33,941 nucleotides of DNA, taken from NCBI GenBank assembly GCA_027451705.1, contig DAIDIT010000223.1, positions 1 through 33,941 of the forward strand, in the 5' to 3' direction. Both the position numbers and the translations under genes were made by a program. Origin of the DNA: Pseudomonadota bacterium (GTDB lineage: Bacteria > Myxococcota > Myxococcia > Myxococcales > JAKAPL01). Under the pieces are notes generated by a model. That model saw only the letters and a list, made by a program, of their open reading frames with translations, had not been told where the DNA came from and made no database searches. Below are positions 15,961 through 25,421 of the stretch, piece by piece (position 1 is the stretch's first letter; each line of letters begins with the position of its first letter).

Positions 15961-18900
15961 TCACGTGCGGACCATCGGGGTGGCGACCGCCGGCTCGCGT
16001 CGAAGCCAGCGGCCGAGGCGGTCGAGGTAGAGGTAGATCACGGGCGTCGTGAACAGCGTCAGGAGCTGCGAGACGAGCAAGCCCCCCGCGATCGTGATGC
16101 CGAGCGGCTGCCGCAGCTCCGAACCGGCGCCGTTGCCGACCGCGAGGGGGAGGGCGCCGAAGAAGGCCGCAAGCGTGGTCATGAGGATCGGACGGAAGCG
16201 GAGCAGGCACGCCTGGTGAATGGCTTCGAGCGGCGGGAGGTTCTGTTCGCGCTGGACCTCGAGAGCGAAGTCGATCATCAGGATGGCGTTCTTCTTCACG
16301 ATGCCGATGAGCAGGATGATGCCGATCAGCGCGATGATGCTGAAGTCGGTGTGGAAGAGGCGGAGGGCGAGGAGCGCTCCGACCCCGGCCGACGGGAGCG
16401 TCGACAGGATCGTCAGCGGGTGGATCAGGCTCTCGTAGAGAATGCCCAGCACGATGTAGACCGCGAACAGCGCGGCCAGGATGAGCCACGGCTCGGTCCG
16501 CAGCGACGCCTGGAACGCTCGCGCCGTTCCCTCGAAGTCGCCGTGGACGCTCGCGGGCAAGCCGAGGGAGTCCTCGACCCGGTGCACCGCGTCGACCGCC
16601 TGGCCGAGCGCCACGCCGGGCGCGAGGTTGAACGAGAGCGTGACCGCCGGGAACTGCCCCTGGTGGTTGATCGACAGCGACGTCGGAGCGGGCTGGAGGG
16701 TCGCGAGCGCCGAGAGCGGGATCTGCGCGCCGCCGGGGCCGCGCACGTAGACGTGGCCCAGCGCGCTCGGGTCCTTCAGCAGCGGGTGCGCGACCTCCAG
16801 GACGACGTGGTACTGGTTCAGCTCGGTGTAGGTCGTCGCGACCTGCCGCTGGCCGAAGGCGTCGTAGAAAGCGTTGTCGACGGCGGAGATCGAGACGCCG
16901 AGGCGCGCGGCGGTGTCGCGGTCGACCGCGAGGTCCAGCTCCAGACCGGCGGTCTGCTGGTCGGTGTTGACGTCCCGAAGCTCGGGGAGCTTCTGGAGGG
17001 CCCGGAGCATCTTCGGCGCCCAGTGGTTCAGTTCGGCGAGGTCGCCGTCCTCGAGCGTGTACTGGTACTGGGTGCGGGCGAACCGGCCGCCGACGCGGAG
17101 ATCCTGCATCGACTGGAGGAACAGCCGGATGCCGGGAACCTTCGCGAGCTTCGGCCGCAGCCGGTTGATCATCTCGTCGGCGGTGATCCCGCGCCGGGCC
17201 TTCGGCCAGAGCTCCATGAAGACCATGCCGGTGTTGAGGGACGAGCCGCTCCAGGCGCCGATGAACGAGACCATGTGCTTGACGGCCGGATCGGCGAGGA
17301 CGACGTCGTTGACGGCGGTCTCGCGCGCCTTCATCGCCGCGAACGAGATGTCCTGGGGCGCGTCGGACATGCCCATGACCGCGCCGGTGTCCTGCTGCGG
17401 GAAGAGGCCCTTGGGGATCCACCAGAACATGAAGACCGTCAGGCCGAGCGTCGCGAAAGTCAGGCCGAGGGTCAGCGGCTGGTGCCGCAGCACGAAGCGC
17501 AAGCCGCGATCGTAGGTCCGGCGAAACCATTCGAAGATCGCCTCCGAGGATCGGTAGAGAGCGCCGTGCCGGGCTTCGTGGCGCAACAGCCGAGCGCACA
17601 TCATCGGGGTGAGGGAGAGCGAGACGGCCGCCGACATCGCGACCGCGATGCTGAGGGTCACCGCGAACTCGCGGAATAGGCGGCCGACGATGCCGCCCAT
17701 CAGGAGGATCGGAATGAAGACCGCGAGCAGCGACGCGGTGATCGAGACGATGGTGAAGCCGATCTGCCGGGCGCCCGAAAGCGCCGCCGCCATGGCCCCC
17801 TCGCCCGCTTCGACGAACCGCGCGACGTTCTCGGTGACCACGATCGCGTCGTCGACGACGAAGCCCGTCGAGATCGTGAGCGCCATCAGGGAGAGGTTGT
17901 CGAGGCTGTAGTGCAGCAGGTACATGAGTCCGAAGGTGCCGAGCAGGGAGAGCGGCACCGCCACGGACGGAATCGCCGTCGCGCGGAGGTCGCGCAGGAA
18001 GAGGAAGACGACCAGGATGACCAGGAGGACGGCGATCCCGAGCGCGACCTCGACGTCGCGCACGGAGGCTCGGATCGTCTGGGCCCGGTCCAGGGCGATG
18101 CTGACGTCGATCGCCGGGGAGATCGACTGCGCGAGCGAGGGCAGGAGCGCCTTGATGCGGTCGATCACGTCGAGGATGTTCGCGCCCGGCTGACGCCGGA
18201 TGACCACGACGACGGCGCGGTCGTGATCCTTCCAGCCGGCCACCCGGTCGTTCTCGACGTCGTCGACGACTCGGGCGATGTCGCCGAGCCGGACCACCCC
18301 GCCGGCATCGGAGCGGACGATCAGCCGCTCGAACTGGGCCGCGTCGAAGAGCTGGTCGTTGGCCTTCACGATGAGGGTCTGGGCGGGGCCGCCGAGGGCC
18401 CCCTCCGGCTGGTCGACGGTCGACTGGCCCAGCACCGCCCTGAGGTCTTCCATCCCCATCCCGAGGCCGGCGAGCCTCTCGGGGTCGACCTCGATGCGGA
18501 CCGCGGGTTGCTGGCCGCCGCCGACGAAGACCTGGCCGACCCCGGAGATCTGCGAGATCTTCTGGGCGAAGACGGTGTTGGCCTGGTCGAAGACCTGCCC
18601 GAGGGGGATCGTCTTCGAGGTCAGCCCGAGGATCAGGATCGGCGAGTCGGCCGGGTTGACCTTCTTGAAGAAGGGCAGCGAAGGCAGGTTCGTGGGGAGG
18701 TCGCCCGACGCGGCGTTGATGGCGGCCTGAACGTCGCGGCCGGCGGCGTCGACGTCGCGGTCGAGGTCGAACTGGAGCGTGATCTGGGTCGAGCCGAGCA
18801 CGCTCGAGGAGGTCATCTCGGAGAGGCCGGCGATGCGTCCGAGCCGGCGCTCGAGCGGCGTCGCCACCGCGGACGCCATGGTCTCGGGGCTCGCGCCGGG

Positions 18901-19053
18901 CAGCATGGCCTGGACCGAGATCGTCGGAAAGTCGACCCGCGGCAGCGGCGCCACGGGCAGGCGCGTGTAGGCGGCGGCGCCGCCCAGGATCAGGGCGATC
19001 GCGAGCAGTGAGGTCGCGACGGGCCGCCGGATGAAGGGCTCGGAGACGTTCAC
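15961..19053 (-). CDS. mdtC: RND multidrug efflux permease, MdtC-like
   Basis: [25 protein letters not shown]...LPLPRVDFP-type N-terminus, [66 protein letters not shown]4 [13 protein letters not shown]. Close by eye to E. coli MdtC. Confidence 0.92.
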   Translation of the reverse strand: MNVSEPFIRRPVATSLLAIALILGGAAAYTRLPVAPLPRVDFPTISVQAMLPGASPETMASAVATPLERRLGRIAGLSEMTSSSVLGSTQITLQFDLDRDVDAAGRDVQAAINAASGDLPTNLPSLPFFKKVNPADSPILILGLTSKTIPLGQVFDQANTVFAQKISQISGVGQVFVGGGQQPAVRIEVDPERLAGLGMGMEDLRAVLGQSTVDQPEGALGGPAQTLIVKANDQLFDAAQFERLIVRSDAGGVVRLGDIARVVDDVENDRVAGWKDHDRAVVVVIRRQPGANILDVIDRIKALLPSLAQSISPAIDVSIALDRAQTIRASVRDVEVALGIAVLLVILVVFLFLRDLRATAIPSVAVPLSLLGTFGLMYLLHYSLDNLSLMALTISTGFVVDDAIVVTENVARFVEAGEGAMAAALSGARQIGFTIVSITASLLAVFIPILLMGGIVGRLFREFAVTLSIAVAMSAAVSLSLTPMMCARLLRHEARHGALYRSSEAIFEWFRRTYDRGLRFVLRHQPLTLGLTFATLGLTVFMFWWIPKGLFPQQDTGAVMGMSDAPQDISFAAMKARETAVNDVVLADPAVKHMVSFIGAWSGSSLNTGMVFMELWPKARRGITADEMINRLRPKLAKVPGIRLFLQSMQDLRVGGRFARTQYQYTLEDGDLAELNHWAPKMLRALQKLPELRDVNTDQQTAGLELDLAVDRDTAARLGVSISAVDNAFYDAFGQRQVATTYTELNQYHVVLEVAHPLLKDPSALGHVYVRGPGGAQIPLSALATLQPAPTSLSINHQGQFPAVTLSFNLAPGVALGQAVDAVHRVEDSLGLPASVHGDFEGTARAFQASLRTEPWLILAALFAVYIVLGILYESLIHPLTILSTLPSAGVGALLALRLFHTDFSIIALIGIILLIGIVKKNAILMIDFALEVQREQNLPPLEAIHQACLLRFRPILMTTLAAFFGALPLAVGNGAGSELRQPLGITIAGGLLVSQLLTLFTTPVIYLYLDRLGRWLRREPAVATPMVRT

Positions 19054-19059
19054 GCCGCC

Positions 19060-22000
19060 TCACGTCCCCGTGGCCGGCAGCGTCTCGGCCGGCTTCACCT
19101 TCGCCTTGCCGCCCTTGATCCAGGCGCCGAGGCGGCCCATGTAGAGGTAGACGACCGGCGTCGTGTAGAGCGTCAGGAGCTGCGAGATCAGCAGGCCGCC
19201 GACGATGCTGATGCCGAGCGGCCGGCGGAGCTCCGATCCGGTGCCGGTGCCAAGTGCGAGCGGCAGGCCTCCGAGGAGCGCCGCGACGGTGGTCATCATG
19301 ATCGGCCGGAAGCGAAGGCGGCAGGCCTCGAAGATGGACTCGCGCGGCGAGAGCCCCTGGTCGCGCTCGGCCTCGAGGGCGAAGTCGATCATCATGATGG
19401 CGTTCTTCTTGACGATGCCGATCAGCAGGACGATGCCGATCAAGGCGATCACGGTGAATTCGCTGCCGGCCAGCATCAGGGCGAGGAGCGCCCCGACGCC
19501 CGCCGACGGCAGGGTCGAGATGATGGTGATGGGGTGGATGTAGCTCTCGTAGAGGACGCCGAGCACGATGTAGACGGTGATCAGCGCCGCCACGATGAGG
19601 ATCGGCTCGCTCGCGAGTGACTCGCGGAAGGCCTCCGCCGTGCCCTGGAAGGACGCGTGGACTCCCGGGGGCAGGCCGAGGTCGCGCTCGGCCCCATCGA
19701 TGGCGTCGACCGCCTCCCCGAGCGAGACCCCGGGTGCGAGGTTGAACGACAGCGTCGCCGCCGGAAACTGCCCCTGGTGGTTGACGACCAGCGGCGCCGC
19801 GGCGTCGGTGAACCGGGAGAAGGCCGAGAGCGGCACGAGCGCGCCGGACTGCGAGCGGACGTAGAGGCGGTCGAGGGCCGCGCCGTTCTTCTGGTCCCCG
19901 GGGTCGACCTCCAGGATCACCCGATACTGGTTGAGCTGGGTGAAGATCGTCGAGACCTGCCGCTGGCCGAAAGCGTCGTAGAGGGTGTCGTCGATTGCCT
20001 GCGGCAGGACGCCGAGGCGCGACGACGTGTCGCGGTCGATGTCGAGGGCGAGCTGGAGCCCCGCCTGCCCCTGATCGCTCGCGACGTCGCGCAGCGCGGG
20101 GAGGGCGCGCAGCCGGGCGAGGAGCTTCGGGGCCCACTCCCGCAGCTCGTCGCCGCTCGCGTCCTCCAGGGTGTACTGGAACTGCGTTCGGCTGACGCGG
20201 TCGTCGATCTGGAGGTCCTGGACCGCCTGGAGGTAGAGCGAGATCCCCTCGAGCTGCGCGAGGCGCGGCCCGAGCCGGGCGATGATCTGCTGCGCGCTCG
20301 CCGTCCGCTCGGATCGCGGCTTCAGGGTGATCGCGAGGCGGCCGCTGTTGACCGTCGCGTTGGTTCCGTCCGCGCCGATGAAGGAGGCGACCGAGGCCAC
20401 GTCGGGGTCCTGCTCCACCACCTCGGCGAGCGACTCCTGCAAAGCCATCATCCGCGGGAACGAGACGTCCGGCGCGGCCTCGGAGACGCCCATGATCGCG
20501 CCGGTGTCCTGCTCGGGGAAGAAGCCCTTCGGGACGATCCACGCGAGGACCAGCGTCAGCGCGAGGGTCCCGAGCGTGACCGCGAGCGTCAGCGGCTGGT
20601 GGTCGAGCACGACCCGCAGCGTCCGCTCGTAGAAGCCGAGCACCGCCGCGAAGCCGCGCTCGAAAGCCCGCTGCAGCGCGTTCTCCCGCGTCTCGGCGCG
20701 CGAGCGGAGCAGCGCCGCGCACATCATCGCCGTCAGCGTCAGCGAAAGGAGCGCGGAGACGAAGATCGAGATGCTGAGCGTGACCGCGAACTCGCGGAAG
20801 AGGCGGCCGATGAGCCCCCCCATGAAGAGGAGCGGGATCAGAACCGCGACCAGCGAGACCGTCAGCGAGATGATCGTGAAGCCGATCTGCTTGCTGCCTC
20901 GGAGCGCCGCCTCGAACGGCGGCACCCCCTCCTCGATGAAGCGCGCGATGTTCTCGACCATCACGATCGCGTCGTCGACGACGAACCCGGTGGCGATCGT
21001 CAGCGCCATCAGCGAGAGGTTGTTCAGGCTGTAGCCCAGGAAGTACATCACGGCGAAGGTGCCGACGATCGACAGCGGCACCGCGACTCCCGGGATGATC
21101 GTCGCGCGCACGCTGCGCAGGAAGAGGTACATGACCGCGACGACGAGCAGGATGGTCAGGACCAGCGTGAACTGGACGTCGTCGACCGAGGCGCGGACGG
21201 TCTCGGTGCGGTCCGAGAGGATCGAGAGGTCGATCCCCTGCGGCATCGACGGGCGCAGCTTCGGGAGCAGCGCCTTGACGCGGTCCGCGACCTGGATCAC
21301 GTTCGCGCCCGGCTGCCGCTGCACGTTGAGGATGATCGCCCGCTTGCGGTTCGCCCAGCCCGCGAGCTGCGCGTTCTCGACCCCGTCGACGGCGCGCGCG
21401 ACGTCGCGCAGCCGGATCGGCGCGCCGTTGACGTAGGCGAGGACGATCGAGCGGAACGACTTCGCGCGGAAGAGCTGGTCGTTGGTCGCGAGCGTGTAGT
21501 CCTGCCGCGGGCCGTCGAGGTTGCCCTTGGGCTGGTTGACGTTGGCGGCGACCAGCACCGACCGCACGTCCTCGAGGGAGAGGCCGACCCCCGCGAGTGC
21601 CTCCGGGTCGACCTGGACGCGCACCGCGGGCTTCTGCCCGCCGTTGAGGGTGACGAGGCCGACGCCCGAGACCTGCGAGATCTTCTGCGCGAGCACCGAG
21701 TCCGCGAAGTCGTCGACCGCGTCGAGCGGCAGCGTGTCCGACGAGACGGCGAGGGTGAGCACCGGCGTGTCGGCGGGGTTGCTCTTGCTGTAGACCGGCG
21801 GGTTCGGCAGCGTCCTGGGGAGCAGGGTCGCCGCCGCGTTGATCGCCGCCTGGACGTCCTGCTCGGCGGAGTCGATGTCGCGGTCGAGCTCGAACTGGAG
21901 GGTGATCTGGGAGGTCCCGAAGCTCGAGACCGAGGTCATCTGCGACAGCGACGGCATCTGCCCGAACTGCCGCTCGAGCGGCGTCGTGACCGCGGACGCC

Positions 22001-22176
22001 ATCGTCTCGGCCGACGCCCCCGGCAGCGCGGTGGAGACCACGATGGTCGGGAAGTCGACCTGTGGGAGCGCCGAGACCGGCAGCTCCCGGTAGGCGACCA
22101 CGCCGCCGAGGGTCAGGCCGACCATCAGGAGCGAGGTCGCGATCGGCCTGCGGATGAACGGCTCGGAGATGTTCAC
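19060..22176 (-). CDS. mdtB: RND multidrug efflux permease, MdtB-like
   Basis: [45 protein letters not shown]...; [72 protein letters not shown]. Close by eye to E. coli MdtB. Confidence 0.93.
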   Translation of the reverse strand: MNISEPFIRRPIATSLLMVGLTLGGVVAYRELPVSALPQVDFPTIVVSTALPGASAETMASAVTTPLERQFGQMPSLSQMTSVSSFGTSQITLQFELDRDIDSAEQDVQAAINAAATLLPRTLPNPPVYSKSNPADTPVLTLAVSSDTLPLDAVDDFADSVLAQKISQVSGVGLVTLNGGQKPAVRVQVDPEALAGVGLSLEDVRSVLVAANVNQPKGNLDGPRQDYTLATNDQLFRAKSFRSIVLAYVNGAPIRLRDVARAVDGVENAQLAGWANRKRAIILNVQRQPGANVIQVADRVKALLPKLRPSMPQGIDLSILSDRTETVRASVDDVQFTLVLTILLVVAVMYLFLRSVRATIIPGVAVPLSIVGTFAVMYFLGYSLNNLSLMALTIATGFVVDDAIVMVENIARFIEEGVPPFEAALRGSKQIGFTIISLTVSLVAVLIPLLFMGGLIGRLFREFAVTLSISIFVSALLSLTLTAMMCAALLRSRAETRENALQRAFERGFAAVLGFYERTLRVVLDHQPLTLAVTLGTLALTLVLAWIVPKGFFPEQDTGAIMGVSEAAPDVSFPRMMALQESLAEVVEQDPDVASVASFIGADGTNATVNSGRLAITLKPRSERTASAQQIIARLGPRLAQLEGISLYLQAVQDLQIDDRVSRTQFQYTLEDASGDELREWAPKLLARLRALPALRDVASDQGQAGLQLALDIDRDTSSRLGVLPQAIDDTLYDAFGQRQVSTIFTQLNQYRVILEVDPGDQKNGAALDRLYVRSQSGALVPLSAFSRFTDAAAPLVVNHQGQFPAATLSFNLAPGVSLGEAVDAIDGAERDLGLPPGVHASFQGTAEAFRESLASEPILIVAALITVYIVLGVLYESYIHPITIISTLPSAGVGALLALMLAGSEFTVIALIGIVLLIGIVKKNAIMMIDFALEAERDQGLSPRESIFEACRLRFRPIMMTTVAALLGGLPLALGTGTGSELRRPLGISIVGGLLISQLLTLYTTPVVYLYMGRLGAWIKGGKAKVKPAETLPATGT

Positions 22177-22182
22177 GATCGC

Positions 22183-23325
22183 CTACCGCGACGCGCCGAC
22201 TTCGACCGACCCGGGCGACGGAGCGCGGTGGATCGCCACCTTTGCGCCGGGCCGGAGCAGGTTTTGGCCGTCACTGACGACGCGTTCGCCCGCCGAGAGC
22301 CCGCGCGCGATGATGGCCTGCTCCCCCGCGAGCGAGTCGACCTCGACCGGCCGGACCGACACCGTGTCACCGTCCCCGATGACGTAGACGAACGTGCCCT
22401 GCGGCCCCCGCTGGAGAGCGGTCGCGGGCACGACCAGGACGCCCGGCCGGGTCGTCAGGTGCAGCCGCACCTTCACGAAGGCGTTGGGCCACAGGAGGTG
22501 ATCCGGGTTCGGGAAGATCGCCTTGAGCCGCATCGTCGCGGTCGCCGGGTTGATCTGGTTGTCGATCAGCGCGAGCTGGCCCATGGCGAGCTTCTGGCCG
22601 CCATCGCGGCTGTCCGCCTCCACCTCCAGCGGGCGCTTTCGCAGCTCCCGGGCTACGGAGGCGAGGTCGTCCTCGGGAAGGGTGAAGAGGACCGCGATCG
22701 GGTCGAGCTGGGTGATGACCACGAGGCCGCCGGGGTCGGCCTGGTGCACGACGTTTCCCGCGTCGACGAGCCGGATGCCGGTGACCCCGTCGATGGGCGA
22801 GGTGATCCGCGCGTAGTCGAGCTGGAGCTTCGCGGCCGCCTCCTGCGCCTGGTCCATTGCGATCGCGCCGTGCGCCTGTTCGAGCACGGCGCGCTCGTCG
22901 TCGACCTGCTGCTGCGTCGCGAGCGCCTTCCGGAGCAGCGCCTGGTCGCGCGCCAGCGTCAGCTCGGCGTCGCGCGCGGTGGCCTGGTCGCGCGCGAGCG
23001 CGCCCTCCGCCTGGTGGAGCTGGATCTCGAACGGCCGCGGGTCCACCTGCGCGAGCTGTTGGCCGCGCCGGACCTGCTGCCCCTCGGTGAAGAGGACCCG
23101 GTCGAGCCGGCCGTCGACCTGGGTGCGCACGGTCACGGTCTGGTACGCGGCGACGTTGCCGAGCCCTTCGAGGTAGATTGGGACGTCGCGCGAGGCGACG
23201 TCGGCCGCCACGACCGGCACCGCCCGGGCGGTCGGCCTGGTTCCGGGCGTGGGCTGGCCCGGCCGGCCGCAAGCGGAGGCGGCGGCCAGCAGCAAGGCGC
23301 CCCATGTCTTTCGGATGATTCGCAT
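22183..23325 (-). CDS. mdtA: RND efflux membrane fusion protein, MdtA-like
   Basis: Lipoprotein-like N-terminus LLLAAASACGRPG; VRTQVDGRLDRVLFTEGQQVRRGQQLAQVDPRPFEIQLHQAEGAL...; ITSPIDGVTGIRLVDAGNVV; six nt upstream of mdtB. Confidence 0.93.
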   Translation of the reverse strand: MRIIRKTWGALLLAAASACGRPGQPTPGTRPTARAVPVVAADVASRDVPIYLEGLGNVAAYQTVTVRTQVDGRLDRVLFTEGQQVRRGQQLAQVDPRPFEIQLHQAEGALARDQATARDAELTLARDQALLRKALATQQQVDDERAVLEQAHGAIAMDQAQEAAAKLQLDYARITSPIDGVTGIRLVDAGNVVHQADPGGLVVITQLDPIAVLFTLPEDDLASVARELRKRPLEVEADSRDGGQKLAMGQLALIDNQINPATATMRLKAIFPNPDHLLWPNAFVKVRLHLTTRPGVLVVPATALQRGPQGTFVYVIGDGDTVSVRPVEVDSLAGEQAIIARGLSAGERVVSDGQNLLRPGAKVAIHRAPSPGSVEVGASR

Positions 23326-23551
23326 CTGATGTCTCGCCTGGAGCAGTGTCGGGCGTTGATACTACTTCCCGCGCCCGCCGCGCCAGTCTCGGAAAGCAAA
23401 GAAATGTAAATGGTTGGACCGGTGGCCGCACCGCGGACTCGCTTCCGGACCGACGGATCCGGGAGCTGCTCCGGTTGGGCATGGCCGGCGCAACGGCGCG
23501 GGATCGCTGAAGATCGAAGCGGTGGCCGCCCGAGGTGCCGGTGACATGCAC

Positions 23552-23579
23552 GTGACAATGTCGGACCCTCGGCTATGAT
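23552..23579 (+). promoter_or_regulatory. Candidate sigma-70-like promoter for the 23607 gene
   Basis: GTGACA - 16 nt - TATGAT, 27 nt upstream of the GTG start; RBS aggagg at about 23592-23598. Confidence 0.5.
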
Positions 23580-23606
23580 GTACCGGACGGCCAGGAGGTC
23601 TCACGC

Positions 23607-24080
23607 GTGTCCGCTTCCGTGCTCGGTCGCTTCGGCAACTCGGGTTTCCTCAAGGGCGGTGTCACCTCGAACATGCTCCTCCGCGCGGCGGTGAAGCTCC
23701 GCCCGGGGCGTGGCCTTTCCGCCTCCGGGGCGCAGGCGCTCACCTCGGCGGTCGAGGCGCTGGTGCCGACCGGCATGGCCGAGAAGGAGATGCCCGCCGT
23801 CGTCCGCCGCGCCCAGCACCACCTCTACACGCTCGCGCCGCCGGACCGCGGCGACCTCTGCGCCTTCCTCGACCTGCTCGAGCGGTTGGTCCCGCTGCTC
23901 GGGGGCCGGCTCGAGCGCTTCAGCCGGCTTCCGCTCGCGGCGCGGCGGCGCTGCCTGTCGGCCTGCGAGCGGTCGTCGCTCGAGGTCCTCGCCCAGGGCC
24001 ACGCCGCCCTCCGCCACCTCGCGCTCGTCGCCTTCATGGAGGCGCCCGAGGTCTGGCCGGCGCCGCTGCTCGCGGGCTGA
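23607..24080 (+). CDS. Small conserved-type protein resembling the helical domain associated with GMC oxidoreductases/gluconate dehydrogenase small subunit
   Basis: GTG start with RBS aggagg; PAVVRRAQHHLYTLAPPDRGDLCAFLDLLERLVPLLGGRLERFSRLPLAARRRCLSACERSSLEVLAQGHAALRHLALVAFMEAPEVWPAPL has the 'F..L....R...L..(W/C)E.S......A...L..L....(Y/F)...P..W' pattern. Confidence 0.7.
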   Translation: MSASVLGRFGNSGFLKGGVTSNMLLRAAVKLRPGRGLSASGAQALTSAVEALVPTGMAEKEMPAVVRRAQHHLYTLAPPDRGDLCAFLDLLERLVPLLGGRLERFSRLPLAARRRCLSACERSSLEVLAQGHAALRHLALVAFMEAPEVWPAPLLAG

Positions 24081-24089
24081 CGGGGGCCC

Positions 24090-25421
24090 GTGCCGCCCGC
24101 CGCCCTGCCGATCCTCGCCGTCCTGGGCGCCGCGATCGGCGCGGCCGCGGCTGTCGTCTGGCTCTCGCGCCGTGCCGCACCCGACCGGGGCGAACTGGTC
24201 GACGCGCTCCGCGAGAAGGAGGCAAGCCTCGGGCGCGCACTCGCAGCCGCCGAGGCCCGGGCCGCGCGCGTCCCGGAGCTGGAAGCCGAGGTCGAGGGGC
24301 TGCGCCGCGACCGCGACGCGCTCGCGGTGGAGCGGGCGCGGCTGGAGCAGGCGGTCGCGAACGCGGAGGAGAAGCGGGCGACCCTCGCGCGCGAGTTCGA
24401 GCTGCTCTCGGCGAAGGCGCTCGCCGCGCAGGGCGAGGCGGTGGCGAAGGACCAGGCCACCCGCCTCGAGGGGTTGCTCGGGCCGCTGCGGCAGAAGATC
24501 GCCGAGTTCCAGAAGGAGCTCCAGGAGGCGGCCAAGGAGAGCGGCAAGGAGCGCGCCGTGCTCGGCGAGCGGATCCGCGACCTCCTCGCGCGCAGCGACC
24601 GGATGACCGAGGAGGCGGGCAACCTCACCCGGGCGCTGCGGTCGCGGCCCGAGGCGCGCGGCGCCTGGGGCGAGATGGTGCTCGCCACGGTCCTCGAGCG
24701 CTCCGGCCTGCGGGAGGGCGAGGAGTACGTCCTCCAGCAGTCCGCCACCTCCGAGGACGGCGCGCGGTTGCGTCCCGACGTCCTCGTGCGGCTCCCGGGT
24801 CGCGGGCAGATCGTCGTCGACTCGAAGGTCTCGCTCGCCGCCTTCGAGGCGTTCGTCAACGCGGCCGACGAGCCCTCGCGCGCATCCGCGCTGCGCCAGC
24901 ACGTCGACTCGATCCGCGGCCACGTGAAGGACCTCGCGTCGAAGGACTACGCGCGGCTCGACGGCGGCATCGACTACGTCATCATGTTCGTGCCGATCGA
25001 GGGCGCGCTCGCCGAGGCGCTGCGCGCCGACCCCGACCTGACCGCCTTCGCCGCGAAGCTGAACGTCGTGGTGGCGACTCCGACGACCCTGCTGCTCGCG
25101 CTCAAGACCGTGGCCCACGTCTGGCAGGTCGAGCGGCGCAACCGCAACGCGGAAGAGATCGCGGACCGGGCCGGCCGGCTCCACGACAAGTTCGCCGCCT
25201 TCTGCGAGGATCTCGACGGGCTCGGCAACCGGCTGAACCAGGCGCGCGAGGCCTACGACGGCGCGCTCGCGAAGCTCCGGCACGGCAGGGGCAATCTGCT
25301 CGCCCAGGTCGCCCAGCTCGAGAAGCTCGGCGCCCGGACGTCCAAGGCGCTGCCGGCCGACGGCGCCGACGACGACGATCAGAAGAACTTGATGTCGCCC
25401 CGCGGGACGACGACCTCGTAG
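24090..25421 (+). CDS. rmuC: DNA recombination protein RmuC
   Basis: N-terminal TM, coiled coil, then RmuC core ARGAWGEMVLATVLERSGLREGEEYVLQQS...RLRPDVLVRLPGRGQIVVDSKVSLAAFEAF...DYVIMFVPIEGALAEAL...VVATPTTLLLALKTVAHVWQVERRNRNAEEIADRAG. Confidence 0.95.
   Translation: MPPAALPILAVLGAAIGAAAAVVWLSRRAAPDRGELVDALREKEASLGRALAAAEARAARVPELEAEVEGLRRDRDALAVERARLEQAVANAEEKRATLAREFELLSAKALAAQGEAVAKDQATRLEGLLGPLRQKIAEFQKELQEAAKESGKERAVLGERIRDLLARSDRMTEEAGNLTRALRSRPEARGAWGEMVLATVLERSGLREGEEYVLQQSATSEDGARLRPDVLVRLPGRGQIVVDSKVSLAAFEAFVNAADEPSRASALRQHVDSIRGHVKDLASKDYARLDGGIDYVIMFVPIEGALAEALRADPDLTAFAAKLNVVVATPTTLLLALKTVAHVWQVERRNRNAEEIADRAGRLHDKFAAFCEDLDGLGNRLNQAREAYDGALAKLRHGRGNLLAQVAQLEKLGARTSKALPADGADDDDQKNLMSPRGTTTS

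Noticed and set aside
15908-20722. 1604-aa minus-strand ORF overlapping mdtC and mdtB
   Set aside because: It is an out-of-frame reading of the same strand as the clear RND genes, with low-complexity Arg/Pro/Ala composition.
19657-23409. 1250-aa plus-strand ORF antisense to mdtB/mdtA
   Set aside because: Extreme Arg/Asp/Glu-rich composition; mdtABC on the minus strand are unambiguous.
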